From assembly GCA_021229015.1 (NCBI GenBank), contig CM037788.1, positions 38,154,024-38,218,023 of the forward strand: a DNA stretch of 64,000 nt. The letters run 5' to 3'. Below, one piece after another: positions 24,447 to 37,377 of this stretch. The notes beneath the pieces are model-generated. The model did not search any database. It was not told where the DNA came from and saw only the letters and a list, made by a program, of their open reading frames with translations. Every line of letters begins with the position of its first letter. The first letter of the stretch is position 1. A program made the position numbers and the translations under genes. The stretch comes from Solen grandis (lineage: Eukaryota; Mollusca; Bivalvia; Adapedonta; Solenidae).

Positions 24447-26854
24447 CTGCAGTAAGCCGCCATAGGTACTATTTTACAGTGTTACCTTCTATAATAGAAA
24501 ATAATAATATAGAGAGAAATTATGATAGGTATTGTGACAAGTTGATTTTGGCAACAAATCTCCTATTGCTCCTTTTGACCATTTTTGTTCATTCAACAAA
24601 TATACTAATAATCCACCGCCGTTACAACAGTACCTCTTTTATAAAGCAACGAACAATGTCAATTTAAGGCGGGGGAGGGAACTGAGTACAGAAGTACAAC
24701 CCACATTGTCATAAATACTCCAAGATCCGAGAATCGCCGACCTACTTCAACTCAACTGGAAGGCTCCATTCTGAGGGACTGGATCGGGACTCAAACTCAC
24801 AGCGGTATAAGGTTAAGCGTTTGTAAGTCAGCGTCCAAGAGATCTCAGTCTCTGTTAATGCTCGGCTTCAATTTTCGTTTAAGATCTTCATAAAAGGATA
24901 GAATATAAGTATACCAGGCAGAAAATAAATTTTCATGAAAGCAGTTAGTTTACTACTTAGTATAAAATCATCTAATTTAGCATTGAGATTTAATGAAGCA
25001 GAGAGAGGGAGGGAGAGAAGAAATGTCTACGGAAAACCTTCGAAGTACTTGTAGTCTCAATCTTAACACTTTGCTTTTCGATTGAATAATTCTAATTTAT
25101 TTTGAACAATATTATTGTTTTCTAAAGCTGTCGCCTATGTATAAAAGTTGTTTTTAATAATTAACCAATCGGTGAAGTTCATAGTTATCATAGTATTATA
25201 GAGTTAACAGTCAAATGATATATATTTTAGATAACCCTTGACTGATTACGTTGTAAGAATGGCCTATCCTTTGTAAGTTTGGTTTCAATTTATTAGGATG
25301 CTTATATTTTAGTATCCAGCTATGCTTATTGATTTAATACTTCACTGTGTTCTTAAGTGGCATGTAATAAAAGAAAGATAACTGATGGGCGAATTTAATG
25401 CAAATTATGGCACTTTTTGGACTAACACAACTTAAACTAATAAACGGCAGAATAGTCGAGATCGCTATCTTTTAGAGAGTTCTTGTTAACAAAGCACTTG
25501 GTAATGGAAATGGAGCCTGTATCATTCTTTATTACTTACTTATTTCATAATGGATTTAATTCAAGTTTAATGAAATATGTAGATATATAAAATATAAGTT
25601 TACTATGTTATCAATATTCTTCAGGGCAGATACATAAAGAATTATCCATTTGCTCGAATATTTCATAGTGATTATAATATTTGAGATATATTTCAAGCTA
25701 AGATGTAAAACTTAGACTTTATGTCCAAATTTCAGGGAAATTCTTCTGTAATTCTAGGATTTATACCAGTTATCGGGTGATGTAACAAGACTATATTCCG
25801 TGGCGGTGATAATGTAATCGTACAGTCTCATGGTTTTTTGTGGTGTATGATAAACCAAAAAACGTTGAATGAATGAAACGATTATTGTAGTTGAGAAAAC
25901 ATGTACTTATTTTGGCATGGTTTTCACGAACAAAGTCATTGGCTTTTCATTAATACAACGCATAAGTATAGCAAAGTATATATCCATGTATGTGACGATT
26001 GCAATAAATCTTAATTTAAGTAATGTGTTTTGAGTTGATTGCTGAGATATACATAAAATATATTTGATAATCTACGAAATTATATTTTTCGAAGTTCGAT
26101 AAAATGAAAAATTCATCTTTCACTTAAACGAACTACTATCTATTACATAATGCAATAATGTAATATTTTATTTCATCTCGTTTATTTCGAAATTGTATTA
26201 ACACGAGTGGCTAAGTGACGTAGCAACACGTGAGAATACAAAGTTTGAAGTTCACTCGAGGAATAAAATTGCATCATCCACAAAACGAACAAATATCTTT
26301 TATATGTTGCGGTATTTTCTCACATGGGCATAATTACTTACGTTGAGTTATCGCAATTCTGCAGTATTCATTTGGTACAATTCACTATTTTATTACCCAT
26401 ATGTAGTTTGTCTGTTTTTGAAATCCACTAATTATATAAACAACATTTATCTATGGTACAATCATTCATGGAAATCTCAACTGAAAACCACATCAATATA
26501 AATTTTCAAATGAATCCATAATCTCTCGCTCTCTCTGTTTCAGTGCAATGTCACTTCAAGGACATTTAGCTGTTAAAACTTAATGTGTCTGGTTAAATCT
26601 GAATGACAATTGAAGGTCGTTCTAATAAAAGTCTGGCCTTAAAATTATAGTTGATTCATTTAAGCATTAAGCAGTTTTAACGGTCTCCGAACCCTGTCTG
26701 GTTTTTAAAAAAATAAGTCATTACGTCAGTGCATCGCTTGGGTATTCATATTAGCAATTCATTTTAATTCTTTTATAAACATAAAAGTCTATTATTGACA
26801 TAAAAACACAGGTTTATCGCCATACAAATACATTAAATAGTGCAATCATGGCAT

Positions 26855-26861
26855 GCATACA

Positions 26862-26890
<29 letters not shown>
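26855..26890. repeat. (CATA)n microsatellite, copy B
   Basis: About 9 units, at the same place as the 7-unit array in copy A. Confidence 0.95.
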
Positions 26891-26892
<2 letters not shown>

Positions 26893-27233
26893 CAAACACT
26901 AGAAAATGCATCATTTGCAATGGTGAAACTTAAATCATACTAAAATATTGATTTAGATGGAGGTTTGTAATCTTTGCATCCTTTCTTTTACTCTTTGCAA
27001 GATATACAAATTAAGCTAATTAATTCTGCATGTTGGCAAAAACTATAGTATCGTAGTGAGATCTGATTGCGTAATTCCCTATAAAATGGATAAATAAAAT
27101 GATTATATTACCGAAGGGACAAATTCTATTTTCTCCCTCAATATTTCTTTTATGTCCTTATTCTATGGCTACTTTGTGAACTGAAACTCTAATTCGTGTA
27201 AATGCTATTATATGAGAAAAATTATCGATTGGC

Positions 27234-27446
27234 TATGGTGGCATATTTCTGCCAACCACTTATCCACTAAGGTATGTCGAAACTTTTCTGAAAAATTGTC
27301 ATATATACAGTTACCATACCCATGTATTCACTTTAGTTAACTGGATGTCATGCGTTTTTTCAGATTCTTATGTGAAAAAATGCTTGTTATCTACATAATT
27401 TAACTGACAAACTTAAAAAGGGCAAGATATCCAGTTATCTTAAATG
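27234..27446. mobile_element. Palindromic MITE, half copy
   Basis: It begins 'TATGGTGGCATATTTCTGCC' and keeps 'ACTTATCCACTAAGGTATG' and the inner 'AAGATATCCAGTTATCTTAA'. The right half is gone, consistent with deletion through the hairpin. Confidence 0.75.
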
Positions 27447-28199
27447 ATTTAATGAAAACATCAACTGCGCATCGTTAAATTTCACACACACATACACACA
27501 GAGAATAAATATATTTTGTAATATTAAAAAAAATAGGTTGTGGTAATTGTAATTCAAAAGTGAGATTTATATGACTTATGTATATTACTTTCATAAATGC
27601 TGTGAAAGCGACATAAAAAGCAAAATATTTTCTATAATTCTATAATTATTACACATTTAAACTGTTTTTTTTTTCATTTTCAGTATATGTTGTTTCCAAG
27701 ATGCATACATATTGTATTTTCTTCAATTCGTGCTAGGATTTAATTGAAGTACAATATCAATTTTGCTTAGATATTATCTCCCGGTTTGAAACCAGAATAA
27801 AGAAATAAAGGTAAAAAAATTACGCAGTGAAATGTTATTCAGTTTTTATGACTGACTATAGATCTAGAAACGTTGGTTATTAAATTTTCTATTCCTAATA
27901 AATTTCCATTCGCAGAATTTCCCAGCATCAAAAATCAATCCCCGAATATACTCTTCCTCCATCTAAATTTAATTAAAATGCTATCAGAAAAAAAAAATTT
28001 CATTTATCAAAATTGTCTCAACAAATCTTTTATTGCTATTTTTACAACAATACGTAACTATATAAATATGTATAAAATGCTAACATAGTTAACTTTCTAG
28101 AGAGTCTGTCTGGACTGGCGACGTTCGATTCTTGTCCTTTTTAAATAAAACTCCCTCGGGTCAAAGACACGCCGCTGTATAGGAATACAAAGTAGCTGT

Positions 28200-28430
28200 T
28201 GTAAGTTATGTTTTAGAAAATGTATAATAAGTTATGCTGTTGATGTCATACGTTATGCTATAATGTCATAGTTATTCTATAATGTCATAAGTTATGCTGT
28301 TGATGTCATAAATTATGCTGTTTATGTCATAAATTATGCTGTTGATGTCATAAATAATGCTATTTATTTCATAAGATATGCTGTTGATGCCATAAGTTAT
28401 GCTGTTGATGTTTTAAGTTAATGCTGTACA
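28200..28430. repeat. About 21-bp tandem repeat, roughly 10 copies
   Basis: The consensus is ATAAGTTATGCTGTTGATGTC with substitutions and short indels. It starts right at the end of homology with copy A. Confidence 0.85.
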
Positions 28431-29955
28431 TTCATATCACACACGTTGGAATGTTGCGATTCATGAATATTTATGTTTGGACATATGTATAGAGTCTTTC
28501 AACATAAAATTATGATTTTGTGTGCGTATAAATTTCAGTCAACAGAGGACAAATTAAATTGTGAAATACGAGCATTTAAAACAAGATTGTACAAATATCA
28601 AAATGCAGCGACACATCGGCTAGTATCTTTCCTCGACAGTATATTACACTACAAAACTTAATTGTCTCTTTATCTTACATAAAGGGCACATCTAATATAT
28701 TTGTGATGCAATTTGGCTTTGCGACCCTTAAGCAAGCATGCATACTCACAATATGTTGGCGTAATTTACAATATTCTAGACTCCCAATATTTTCAGCGAC
28801 TAAATAGATATACATAAATGTATGGAATAAGATACAGGAAAACGGAAACGTCTGTTACCCAATTTTATTCATATCAAATTCTAGATCACAAAGTTGGTCA
28901 AATGCGTTATATCGCATCATGTTGGAGCCAAAAGGAGGTGTTCCAGACAAATTTCTAAAATCACGCAAACCTTCAATTTCCCATGGCGTACCATGATTTA
29001 TTTGTCTGTATGCATTTTATAGAGGCACCTCATCATCTCTATGTAACCAAGTCTTTTTCAACATTTCAAAATAAAATAGAATATTTCTGATTGATCCTCC
29101 AATGATTTCCACTGCAGAAACATTGGCCAATGATACAAATTCACTCACGTACTATTGCATTGAAGATGAAAATTCGCAATGATTCTTTTGGGTTTGCTTT
29201 GATTAGCCGTACGACCTTGCTTTCTCTCTAAATGACAATTAAGACACATATGAATTGCAGATTAACAATTCTGAATGACAAAACTAATGTAGATTCAAAT
29301 CGGCAAAATATCATATATGATTTGTAATTAATTTTTACAAATTATTTATAGTCTTATTTAATGGTCATTTTGTTGTCTTCAATTGGATCTATGTTTTGAC
29401 TTGACTTTGTGGTTTATCTTAGGCACAAATGGTAAAAATGTCCTTACAATCGCGAGGGTCTGTATTCGAAACTGCATTTTCGATATATTACTTGAGAGAC
29501 TGGTTTAAAATTTAATTTTTGCTGTGTCAAAATCAACAAGATAAAAATATGTAAACATGATGTCATGTTAGCTTGTTTTTTTAAGTTTAGATTAATCGTG
29601 AAATGTAAGAATATTCTAAAAAATTAAAAAATCTCTTAAAAGAAGATAAACTCAACCAATAAAATGATTTTTATTTTGCACTGTTTTCAACGCAACACAT
29701 TATAACTAATTGTGTGAATCACAATACTGGATTTCCAAATTCAATGCCCTCGTGCACCTGTTTGCACGTACTATCGTTATACAATAGATAAATATGCTTG
29801 CAATACGAGCTCTGTTTTAGCGAGTGACATATTTTTTTTACATATCTTACGTGAATAAAATACATCACATTCTTCTTTATATTATTTTTTTATCAATTTA
29901 AAGATATTGTCAGGCACACAACGAACGATAACACTGTACTGATACGTAAGCGGGA
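28431..29955. other. Intergenic; partly homologous to 43860-44340
   Basis: 28460-28700 shares 'TCATGAATATTTATG', 'AGTATCTTTCCT' and 'CAGTATATTACAC' with copy C. No gene was recognised in the rest. Confidence 0.5.
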
Positions 29956-29959
29956 AAAT

Positions 29960-32240
29960 TACAATGAAAATACTATAAATGAAATTGACGTAAGCTAGTA
30001 AAGCGCAGCAGTTTACGCACCTCATTGATGTAAAATGTCCTAGGTTGATCTAATAAGTATATGGCAAAAAAAAGCAACGGAAATACTTTAAATGAAATTG
30101 ACGTAAGCTAGTAAAGCGCAGCAGTTTACGCACCTCATGGATGTAAAATGTCCTAGGTTGATCTAATAAGTATATGGCAAAAAATACAATGAAAATACTA
30201 TAAATGAAATTGACGTAAGCTAGTAAAGCGCAACAGTTTACGCACCTCATTGATGTAAAATGTCCTAGGTTGATCTAATTAGTATATGGCAAAAATTACA
30301 ATGAAAATACTATAAATGAAATTGACGTAAGCTAGTAAAGTGCAACAGTTTACGCACTCATTGATGTTAAATGTCCTAGGTTGATCTAATAAGTATATGG
30401 CAAAAAATACAATGAAAATACTATAAATGAAATTGACGTAAGCTAGTAAAGCGCAACAGTTTACGCACCTCATTGATGTAAAATGTCCTAGGTTGATCTA
30501 ATTAGTATATGGCAAAAAATACAATGAAAATACTATAAATGAAATTGACGTAAGCTAGTAAAGCGCAACAGTCTACGCACCTCATTGATGTAAAATGTCC
30601 TAGGTTGATCGAATTAGTATATGGCAAAAATTACAATGAAAATACTATAAATGAAATTGACGTAAGCTGGTAAAGTGCAACAGTTTACGCACCTCATTGA
30701 TGTAAAATGTCCTAGGTTGATCGAATTAGTATATGGCAAAAATTACAATGAAAATACTATAAATGAAATTGACGTAAGCTGGTAAAGTGCAACAGTTTAC
30801 GCACCTCATTGATGTAAAATGTCCTAGGTTGATCTAATAAGTATATGACAAAAAAAAATACAATGAAAATACTATAAATGAAATTGACGTAAGCTGGTAA
30901 AGCGCAACAGTTTACGCACCTCATGGATGTAAAATGTCCTAGGTTGATCTAATAAGTATATGACAAAAAATACAATGAAATACTTAAATAAATTGACGTA
31001 AGCTGGTAAAGCGCAACAGTTTACGCACCTCATGGATGTAAAATGTCCTAGGTTGATCTAATAAGTATATGACAAAAAATACAATGAAAATACTATAAAT
31101 GAAATTGACGTAAGCTAGTAAAGCGCAACAGTTTACGCACCTCATTGATGTAAATGTCCTAGGTTGATCTAATAAGTATATGGCAAAAAAATACAATGAA
31201 AATACTATAAATGAAATTGACGTAAGCTAGTAAAGCGCACAGTTAAAAACAAAACAATGAACATACTATAAATGAAATTGACGTAAGCTAGTAAAGCGCA
31301 GCAGTTTACGCACTCATTGAAGTTAAATGTCCTAGGTTGATCTAATAAGTATATGGCAAAAAATACAATGAAAATACTATAAATGAAATTGACGTAAGCT
31401 AGTAAAGCGCAGCAGTTTACGCACCTCATTGATGTAAAATGTCCTAGGTTGATCTAATAAATGAAATTGACGTAAGCTAGTAAAGCGCAACAGTTTACGC
31501 ACCTCATTGATGTAAAATGTCCTAGGTTGATCTAATAAGTATATGGTACAAAAATACAATGAAAATACTATAAATGAAATTGACGTAAGCTAGTAAAGCG
31601 CACAGTTTACGCATCTCATGGATGTAAAATGTCCTAGTTGATCTAATAAGTATATGAAAAAAATACAAAAAATATTCACTCATGGATGTAAAATGTCCTA
31701 GGTTGATCTAATAAGTATATGGTAAAAAAATACAATGAAAATACTATAAATGAAATTGACGTAAGCTAGTAAAGCACAATAGTTTACGCATCTCATGGAT
31801 GTAAAATGTCCTAGGTTGATCTAATAAGTATATGGCAAAATAAAATACAATAAAAATACTTTAAATGAAATTGACGTAAGCTAGTAAAGCGCAACAGTTT
31901 ACGCACCTCATGGATGTAAAATGTCCTATGTTGATCTAATAAGTATATGGCAAAAAAATACAATGAAAGTACTATAAATGAAATTGACGTAAGCTAGTAA
32001 AGCGCAGCAGTTTACGCACCTCATTGATGTAAAATGTCCTAGGTTGATCTAATAAGTATATGGCAAAAAAATACAATGAAACATACTATAAATGAAATTG
32101 ACGTAAGCTAGTAAAGCGCAACAGTTTACGCACCTCATGTTAAAATCCAAATAAATTGACGTAAGCTAGTAAAGCGCAGCAGTTTACGCACCTCATTGAT
32201 ATAAAATGTCCTAGGTTGATCTAATAGGTATATGGTAAAT
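29960..32240. repeat. 112-bp satellite array, about 21 copies
   Basis: The unit contains 'GAAATTGACGTAAGCTAGTA', 'AAGCGCAACAGTTTACGCAC', 'CTCATTGATGTAAAATGTCC' and 'TAGGTTGATCTAATAAGTAT', ending with 'ATGGCAAAAAATACAATG'. Starts measured at 29981, 30094, 30206, 30318, 30429 and 30541 give spacing of 111-113 bp. I count 21 copies of the GACGTAAGCT word. Some units near 31240, 31460, 31670 and 32140 are truncated. Because 112 is not a multiple of 3, minus-strand frames such as 'NCCALLAYVNFIYS' are not a protein repeat. Confidence 0.95.
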
Positions 32241-32384
32241 TAAATTATGTCTTTCACTGAAATACGTTCGGCCCTCAAAGCTAAATGATATATAAGCTAC
32301 GATCTATTTGATGAGGAAAATCAATAAAACAGTTCCAAATTAATTACAAGCCACTTGACCTTTTCCTTTATATGCCCATTTCAC

Positions 32385-32975
32385 CAAAGATTGTTTTGGT
32401 CCCGATAGTACCCGATCTTTTTTTGGTCGATCGGTCGCATTTTTGCGAAATTAGTCGGGAACCTGCGAGCACAGTCGAGCACTACTTTATACCTTAGGGG
32501 AAAGATCTGGCGCGATCGTCCCAGTTCTCCGAATGGTCGGGCACCGAACCAGTGATCGGCTACTGTTTTTAAACATGCTGAAAAAAACCAGTATCCGATC
32601 AAAAACCGCCAGCATGTGGTCGTTTTGGTCGTCCCAGTGGCCCCTGAAGGTCCCCTTTTCTCGCCTGCCCTCTGAACCTTTCTCATAGCCTCTGTCGCTC
32701 TCAGCCGAGGATAGTAAACCTGCGGGTTCTTTCTCCCCTGAAACGTGTCCCTTCTTCGATCCGATTGAGTCAGGACCATGGTCAATTGGTCGGAACCCAA
32801 CCGGGTCAAAAAAAGAAAAGAAAAAAAAAAAAGGAACGATTGGAGGCGATTCAGGACGACAATCGGGACGAGCAAAAAGATTGATTCATCGGGGATAATC
32901 TTGTATAGATCGGGCCGACCGGAAGAAACAATCCTTGGTCTTGGTGAAATGGCTCTAGTACTGTTTAAGTTCATG
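32385..32975. repeat. Unclassified GC-richer dispersed repeat, long copy
   Basis: It is related to 18120-18400 in opposite orientation. It contains repeated words GATCGG/CCGATC, 'GGTCGATCGGTCGCATTTTT' at the left and 'TCGGGCCGACC' at the right. A 197-codon minus-strand frame crosses it but has low-complexity stretches and no recognisable domain. Probably a non-autonomous transposon. Confidence 0.6.
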
Positions 32976-33117
32976 CTTAACGCAACATTAGGACTCTCAG
33001 TCCTTTAATTACAATTTTAATTTATTCACGAAACAGAATAAACACGTGTAATTTATTATAATGATCGTTTTAATTTTAATATATGATTATACTTCCGCTT
33101 CACAGAAGTGGAGGTTA

Positions 33118-33212
33118 TTTAGGAATCACGTTCCTCACGTCCCGTCACGCTCGTTACGTCCCGTAACATCTCTTCCCGTCACGACTCTTCCCGTCACGTC
33201 ACAACACGTCAA
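33118..33212. promoter_or_regulatory. Tandem CGTCACG / CRE-like motif cluster
   Basis: CCCGTCACG, CCCGTAACG and CACGTCA variants recur about nine times just before the putative ATG at 33224. C2 has a single TCACGTCA at the same place (54071-54078). The reverse complement gives repeated TGACGGGAAGAG and TGACGTG, resembling CRE/UPRE sites. Confidence 0.4.
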
Positions 33213-33223
33213 ACGCATATTAT

Positions 33224-33311
33224 ATGAAGACAAGAAGGGTTGCGGGGGTATTTATCATCTTTAGTGACAGTTCTAGTTTTTATGAAATTATATTTGTTAG
33301 TTTAGCCTGTA
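33224..33311 (+). pseudogene. Signal-peptide first exon, C1 copy (frame disturbed)
   Basis: 88 nt from ATG to a strong donor GTAAGC, the same length as in C2 (54101-54188). Relative to C2, one base is gained near codon 9 and one lost near codon 20. The middle is read out of frame ('FIIFSDSSSFY' against 'LSPLLAVLVFY') and the frame is then restored ('EIIFVSLAC' against 'DVVFASLTC'). The hydrophobic core is lost, so secretion is doubtful. Downstream exons were not found. Confidence 0.4.
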
Positions 33312-34229
33312 GTAAGCAAAACTGTTCTAATATGATGTTACTAAATAGCCATAGACACGTAAACGCGATATACAAATAAACTTAAAAATCATATTAACGT
33401 AAGCAAGTGGAATGATACTACACCCAGTTACATTTTTCTAACAAAGGGCAAGCCAGTCCCCTGGACCTATCCCGGATGAATGATGAGCTCGAACTACGGA
33501 GATACGAGTTTAACGACTTTGGTATGTCGCATTCAGTGATACACCCCCCCCCACCCCAGCGACTTCTAGTTTCTAACACCCGGCAATCAGGGACGTTTTC
33601 GTATAATCGCTAAATGTTTATGTTAATTTGTATATCAATTAATGAAGGAATTACGGTGTTGCGATTTGAATGAACGATTCTGAACGATTCTGACTTTGTT
33701 TTGTGGAATCATAAAAAACAATATAACATAGTTCTGATATTATTCATGCATGACATGTTTTTTCTTACAGTCCTTTACAGTCGAATTTAACTGAAATATT
33801 AATGAAATGCTTACAATTTCAGAGATTAAATTGGATCAAAGCAACAGTTCCCGAATTAATTATTTTTTGTTTATTTGACTTTCAAATAGTTTTTTTTTTT
33901 CAAAAATAAAATTTAATTAATTTCAAATACCTTTATTCTGTGACAAATTTAGAAAGGAAGCTTCTTTGGGTATAAAATCTAAAAATTAGCCATTAAGTTA
34001 AAAACCAAACCAAAACGCAAAAAACTATATTTTGAATTAGATTTTTGTAAATTGTTTTGTATTTTACGTTTTGGCGAAATGCTTTTTTGTCAGCTGAGTC
34101 TAGCTTCGCTTCCAAAAGATAAATAAGATATTTTAGAATTTATTGAATTAAAGAAAACCATAGCACTTTTCCAGTTGTCTTACTGGAGATGATAAAAATA
34201 CTACTACTTCTACTAATGCTATGCTACTA

Positions 34230-34257
34230 AACAACAACAACAACAACAACAACAACA
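34230..34257. repeat. (AAC)n microsatellite
   Basis: About 9 units. Confidence 0.95.
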
Positions 34258-36450
34258 TGGATTCATAAATCACGTGTAATCTTTCATGATAACATTAGTG
34301 AAATGTGCCATTACCTTGATGAATAAATCATTACTGAAATTTTGCATTGCACTGTCCTCTTGGGGTTACATATAATTTTTTTGTGTGTTTTGATAGAACT
34401 AGGTATTTGTGCAACGAAACATTAAGTATACATTAAAATGGGAATTATTCATTTTCAATTCTTGGATAATATTGGATCTCCTTTTCCTAATATGCTTCTA
34501 ACATTACGGTCTAAATGTCAAATGTTATTGGTACCACCCACCTATAATTATACACCCATTGTATCATAAAGTCTGACATCCCTTGAACCCGTTTCACTGA
34601 AAGTCACTCGAAGTTTATGCCATTAATTACAAATTTTACATCGGAAAATAACATTAATATTGTTTAATATTATGTCAGAAGACATGATTAGTTTAAGTTA
34701 TACGAAGGAAAATGCCACACATTTATGTATTTTATAGCAGAAATTAAATATTCGTAACCCCGTACTTTGCAAAACTAATATTACACCAGCGAGACAGGAT
34801 TTTGTTCTGGTTAAAATCTATACGAAGGCTTCAAGATCAAATTTGAGAAATTTATTATAGCATCGCTCTCTTGTTACGAATGCTGTGTTTCCAGTGATAA
34901 AAACCTTATTTAGATCAGTATCAACTTGACTGTCACTGATAACAACGATAATTTTACAGATCATTACGTAATTTCCTGTCGGTAGATGTAATGAAACGGT
35001 AAGATAAAGTCAAATTTGTGCACGTAGCAGTGTAATAATAATGCTTACGCTCACTTAAACATTCCATTTTCTCTTTACAATATGTTATAAATGTTATAAA
35101 TTTAGTTGATACCTTTATTGCAGATGTGCATTTGGCGCTATCGTCTGCCATGGCAAGTTTCTGAAATATTTATGGATAACGTTACATAAAAAATCCACAA
35201 TGCCCCCTTCCGTCTGTCCCATTATCATCATGCTCTGAACATACATAAAATACACAAATTATTATAATCTTGAAGTTATTTTCTTTACAACATACCTCCT
35301 GAGTTTTGAGATCGATGTAAAAAGACCTACGGTAACGAAAGTAGTTTTGTTTGGTTTGTAAAAGCACTGAAAGTGGATCTGACAGACAACCATTTTAGAT
35401 TCTTGCCATGAGGAGATGTATTGACTCGGAGGAATTTGAGTCTCCAGCACCAAGACGCAAACATCGCTAGTTCGACAAATGGTATTTTTTTTACTGTAAT
35501 CTTTGTAAAAATAGACATACCAAAAATTTAATCTTATTTACACATTATACTGCATTTGTATGAAATTATTAGTTACATTGAACATTTATTCATCCGATGA
35601 AGATATATAAATAACACATGCACTTTCTAAAATAGAACCGAATGATGTTAACAATCCATTCCCGATCCTTGGGACAAATTGAATAAGCGCCTGCGACAGT
35701 TCTGATATGTTTTTGTCTTATTTTACATATACTAAAAATTTAGACTTATTTAGAATTTAATATTAAATTTGCATACTTTATCTTAACTTTATTATCATTT
35801 TTATTTGCACATATTGGAATCATTATAAGTTTAGAAAATGTTCTGTTATGGATTTATTTTAACAGAAACATGTGAAACGATGCTAAAGAAGTGACAAGTT
35901 ATAACCAATGCCTGAATACATCAAATTCAGTTAGCAATTATGTTAGATATTATTATAAGGTCGTTTTGAAAATGCATTTATTATATTCTTCCTTTAAAAT
36001 TTTGATAATTCTCTGATCCATTGGATGATATAGATTACTTTTATATGCCTGGGAAAAATGATAGAATATGTTTTACCTTTTACTTCTGAGTAAATGATTT
36101 TTACCGCAGAACCAAAACTCGTAGGTCGGTTTCATCATCTGTGTATGGAAACTTAAGTCAAATTATATAAGAGTCAGCGAAAATGAAATCTTTGCGAGTA
36201 ATTAATGAATTTTCACATGGAACATGGTTGTCTCGATGAAAAATGAGTCGAAGTAATTGAAACTAAATGTTCACACTCATTAATTTCACTCCTATATCTT
36301 CATAAATATCTTTCCCGGAAACTTGACGAGATCAATATAAGTCTAGACATACAATGACGCCCATATGATTTTCCAAACGATCCTATCGGTAGATAAAATT
36401 TTGTTAGTAGCCATTAATGCCGTCCTGGAATATATATACGATATATAATA

Positions 36451-36966
36451 TGAATTGTTATTTCATATCAAATTTTACAAAACGAATTCATGAAAATGTT
36501 ATTAAGCGAGCCTCTGGCGAGCTTAATAACATTTTCATGAACGAGTTAAGTAAATTTGATATAAATGCAATTCATGTCAAATTCTTTTTTTCATAATTAT
36601 GACCTATAGTTACAGAAAATCGCGATTATAACAATAAACAAAAAAACAACATGAATAAATGAACTTTGAACGAATTTCTTTTGTTATCTAACACCTAGAG
36701 AATAGTTTCATATAAAATATACTGAAAATAACGATTTAACGTGTGTATTTCTCATACATTTTCAACATCATATGAATAATTAATCAAACACATTTAATCT
36801 AGCTGTTCGAGTTCAGAACACCATGCATACATTGAGAATACACGCGCGTGACGCGGAGTGATGTAATTAGGCCTAAAAGTTATGGGTAACGTGTTAATAT
36901 TATAAAATATGTGATGGTTATATGAATCCGGATACAGCTGTTTGATCACAATGCCATATGATAAAA
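36451..36966. repeat. Dispersed repeat copy 2, with fold-back inverted duplication
   Basis: It is homologous to 7141-7577. Here the left end is a long palindrome (about 36451-36575). The perfect central arms are TCATGAAAATGTTATTAAGC and GCTTAATAACATTTTCATGA, separated by about 11 bp, and pairing extends outward to about 60 bp per arm with mismatches. The 7.1-kb copy has one arm only. Confidence 0.8.
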
Positions 36967-37377
36967 TTGAATTTAATCTTATATTTGCATGAGAAAAATC
37001 TCAAATTGTATTTTTCCCCTTCAACGCTGACTGTCATTGATACTTTAGTGAAGGTGAAATAAGGAATATTATAATAAATTTAAAACATATATACAGGAGA
37101 AAGAACAATTGCAGATATTGTATGATAGGTAACTATTGTTTAAGTGTCCACTATATACATGTTTGTAATTGTTTTGAATAAATAAAATGTTTATGATTTT
37201 AAACTCATCTAAGACTATAATGTGGTTATAACGGTAAAATTAGCTATTTATATATTATTTTAAATTGAGATTGTCAAATTAGACAAGATAGGTAATTGTT
37301 CGTTGCCAAATACACTAAGATACCAAAAATATAATAAAATGTTATATATATTTTTTTTGAAAAAGGATAAAAAACAT

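Larger units (their letters stand above)
23930..28196. repeat. Segmental duplication, copy B
   Basis: Direct-order homologue of copy A (17028-23175), with substitutions and small indels throughout. It lacks the A-specific SINE and MITE insertions. In place of the 21560-22500 block of A it carries a MITE remnant at 27234-27446. Confidence 0.85.

Noticed and set aside
30050..31559. Five minus-strand frames with 'NCCALLAYVNFIYS' repeats as a repeat protein
   Set aside because: The unit is 112 bp, so the frame shifts each repeat. The frames are by-products of the satellite.
29960..32240. Regular repeats suggesting a CRISPR array
   Set aside because: The whole 112-bp unit repeats, with no unique spacers, and the window is eukaryotic. 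It is a satellite.
32381..32974. 197-codon minus-strand frame, the longest in the window
   Set aside because: It covers a dispersed repeat, includes a poly-Phe stretch from a simple A/G-rich run, and has no recognisable domain.
34954..35518. Short minus-strand frames in C1 (e.g. 'LLQTKQNYFRYRRSFYID')
   Set aside because: The C2 counterpart is similar in DNA but different frames are open in the two copies, so coding is not supported.
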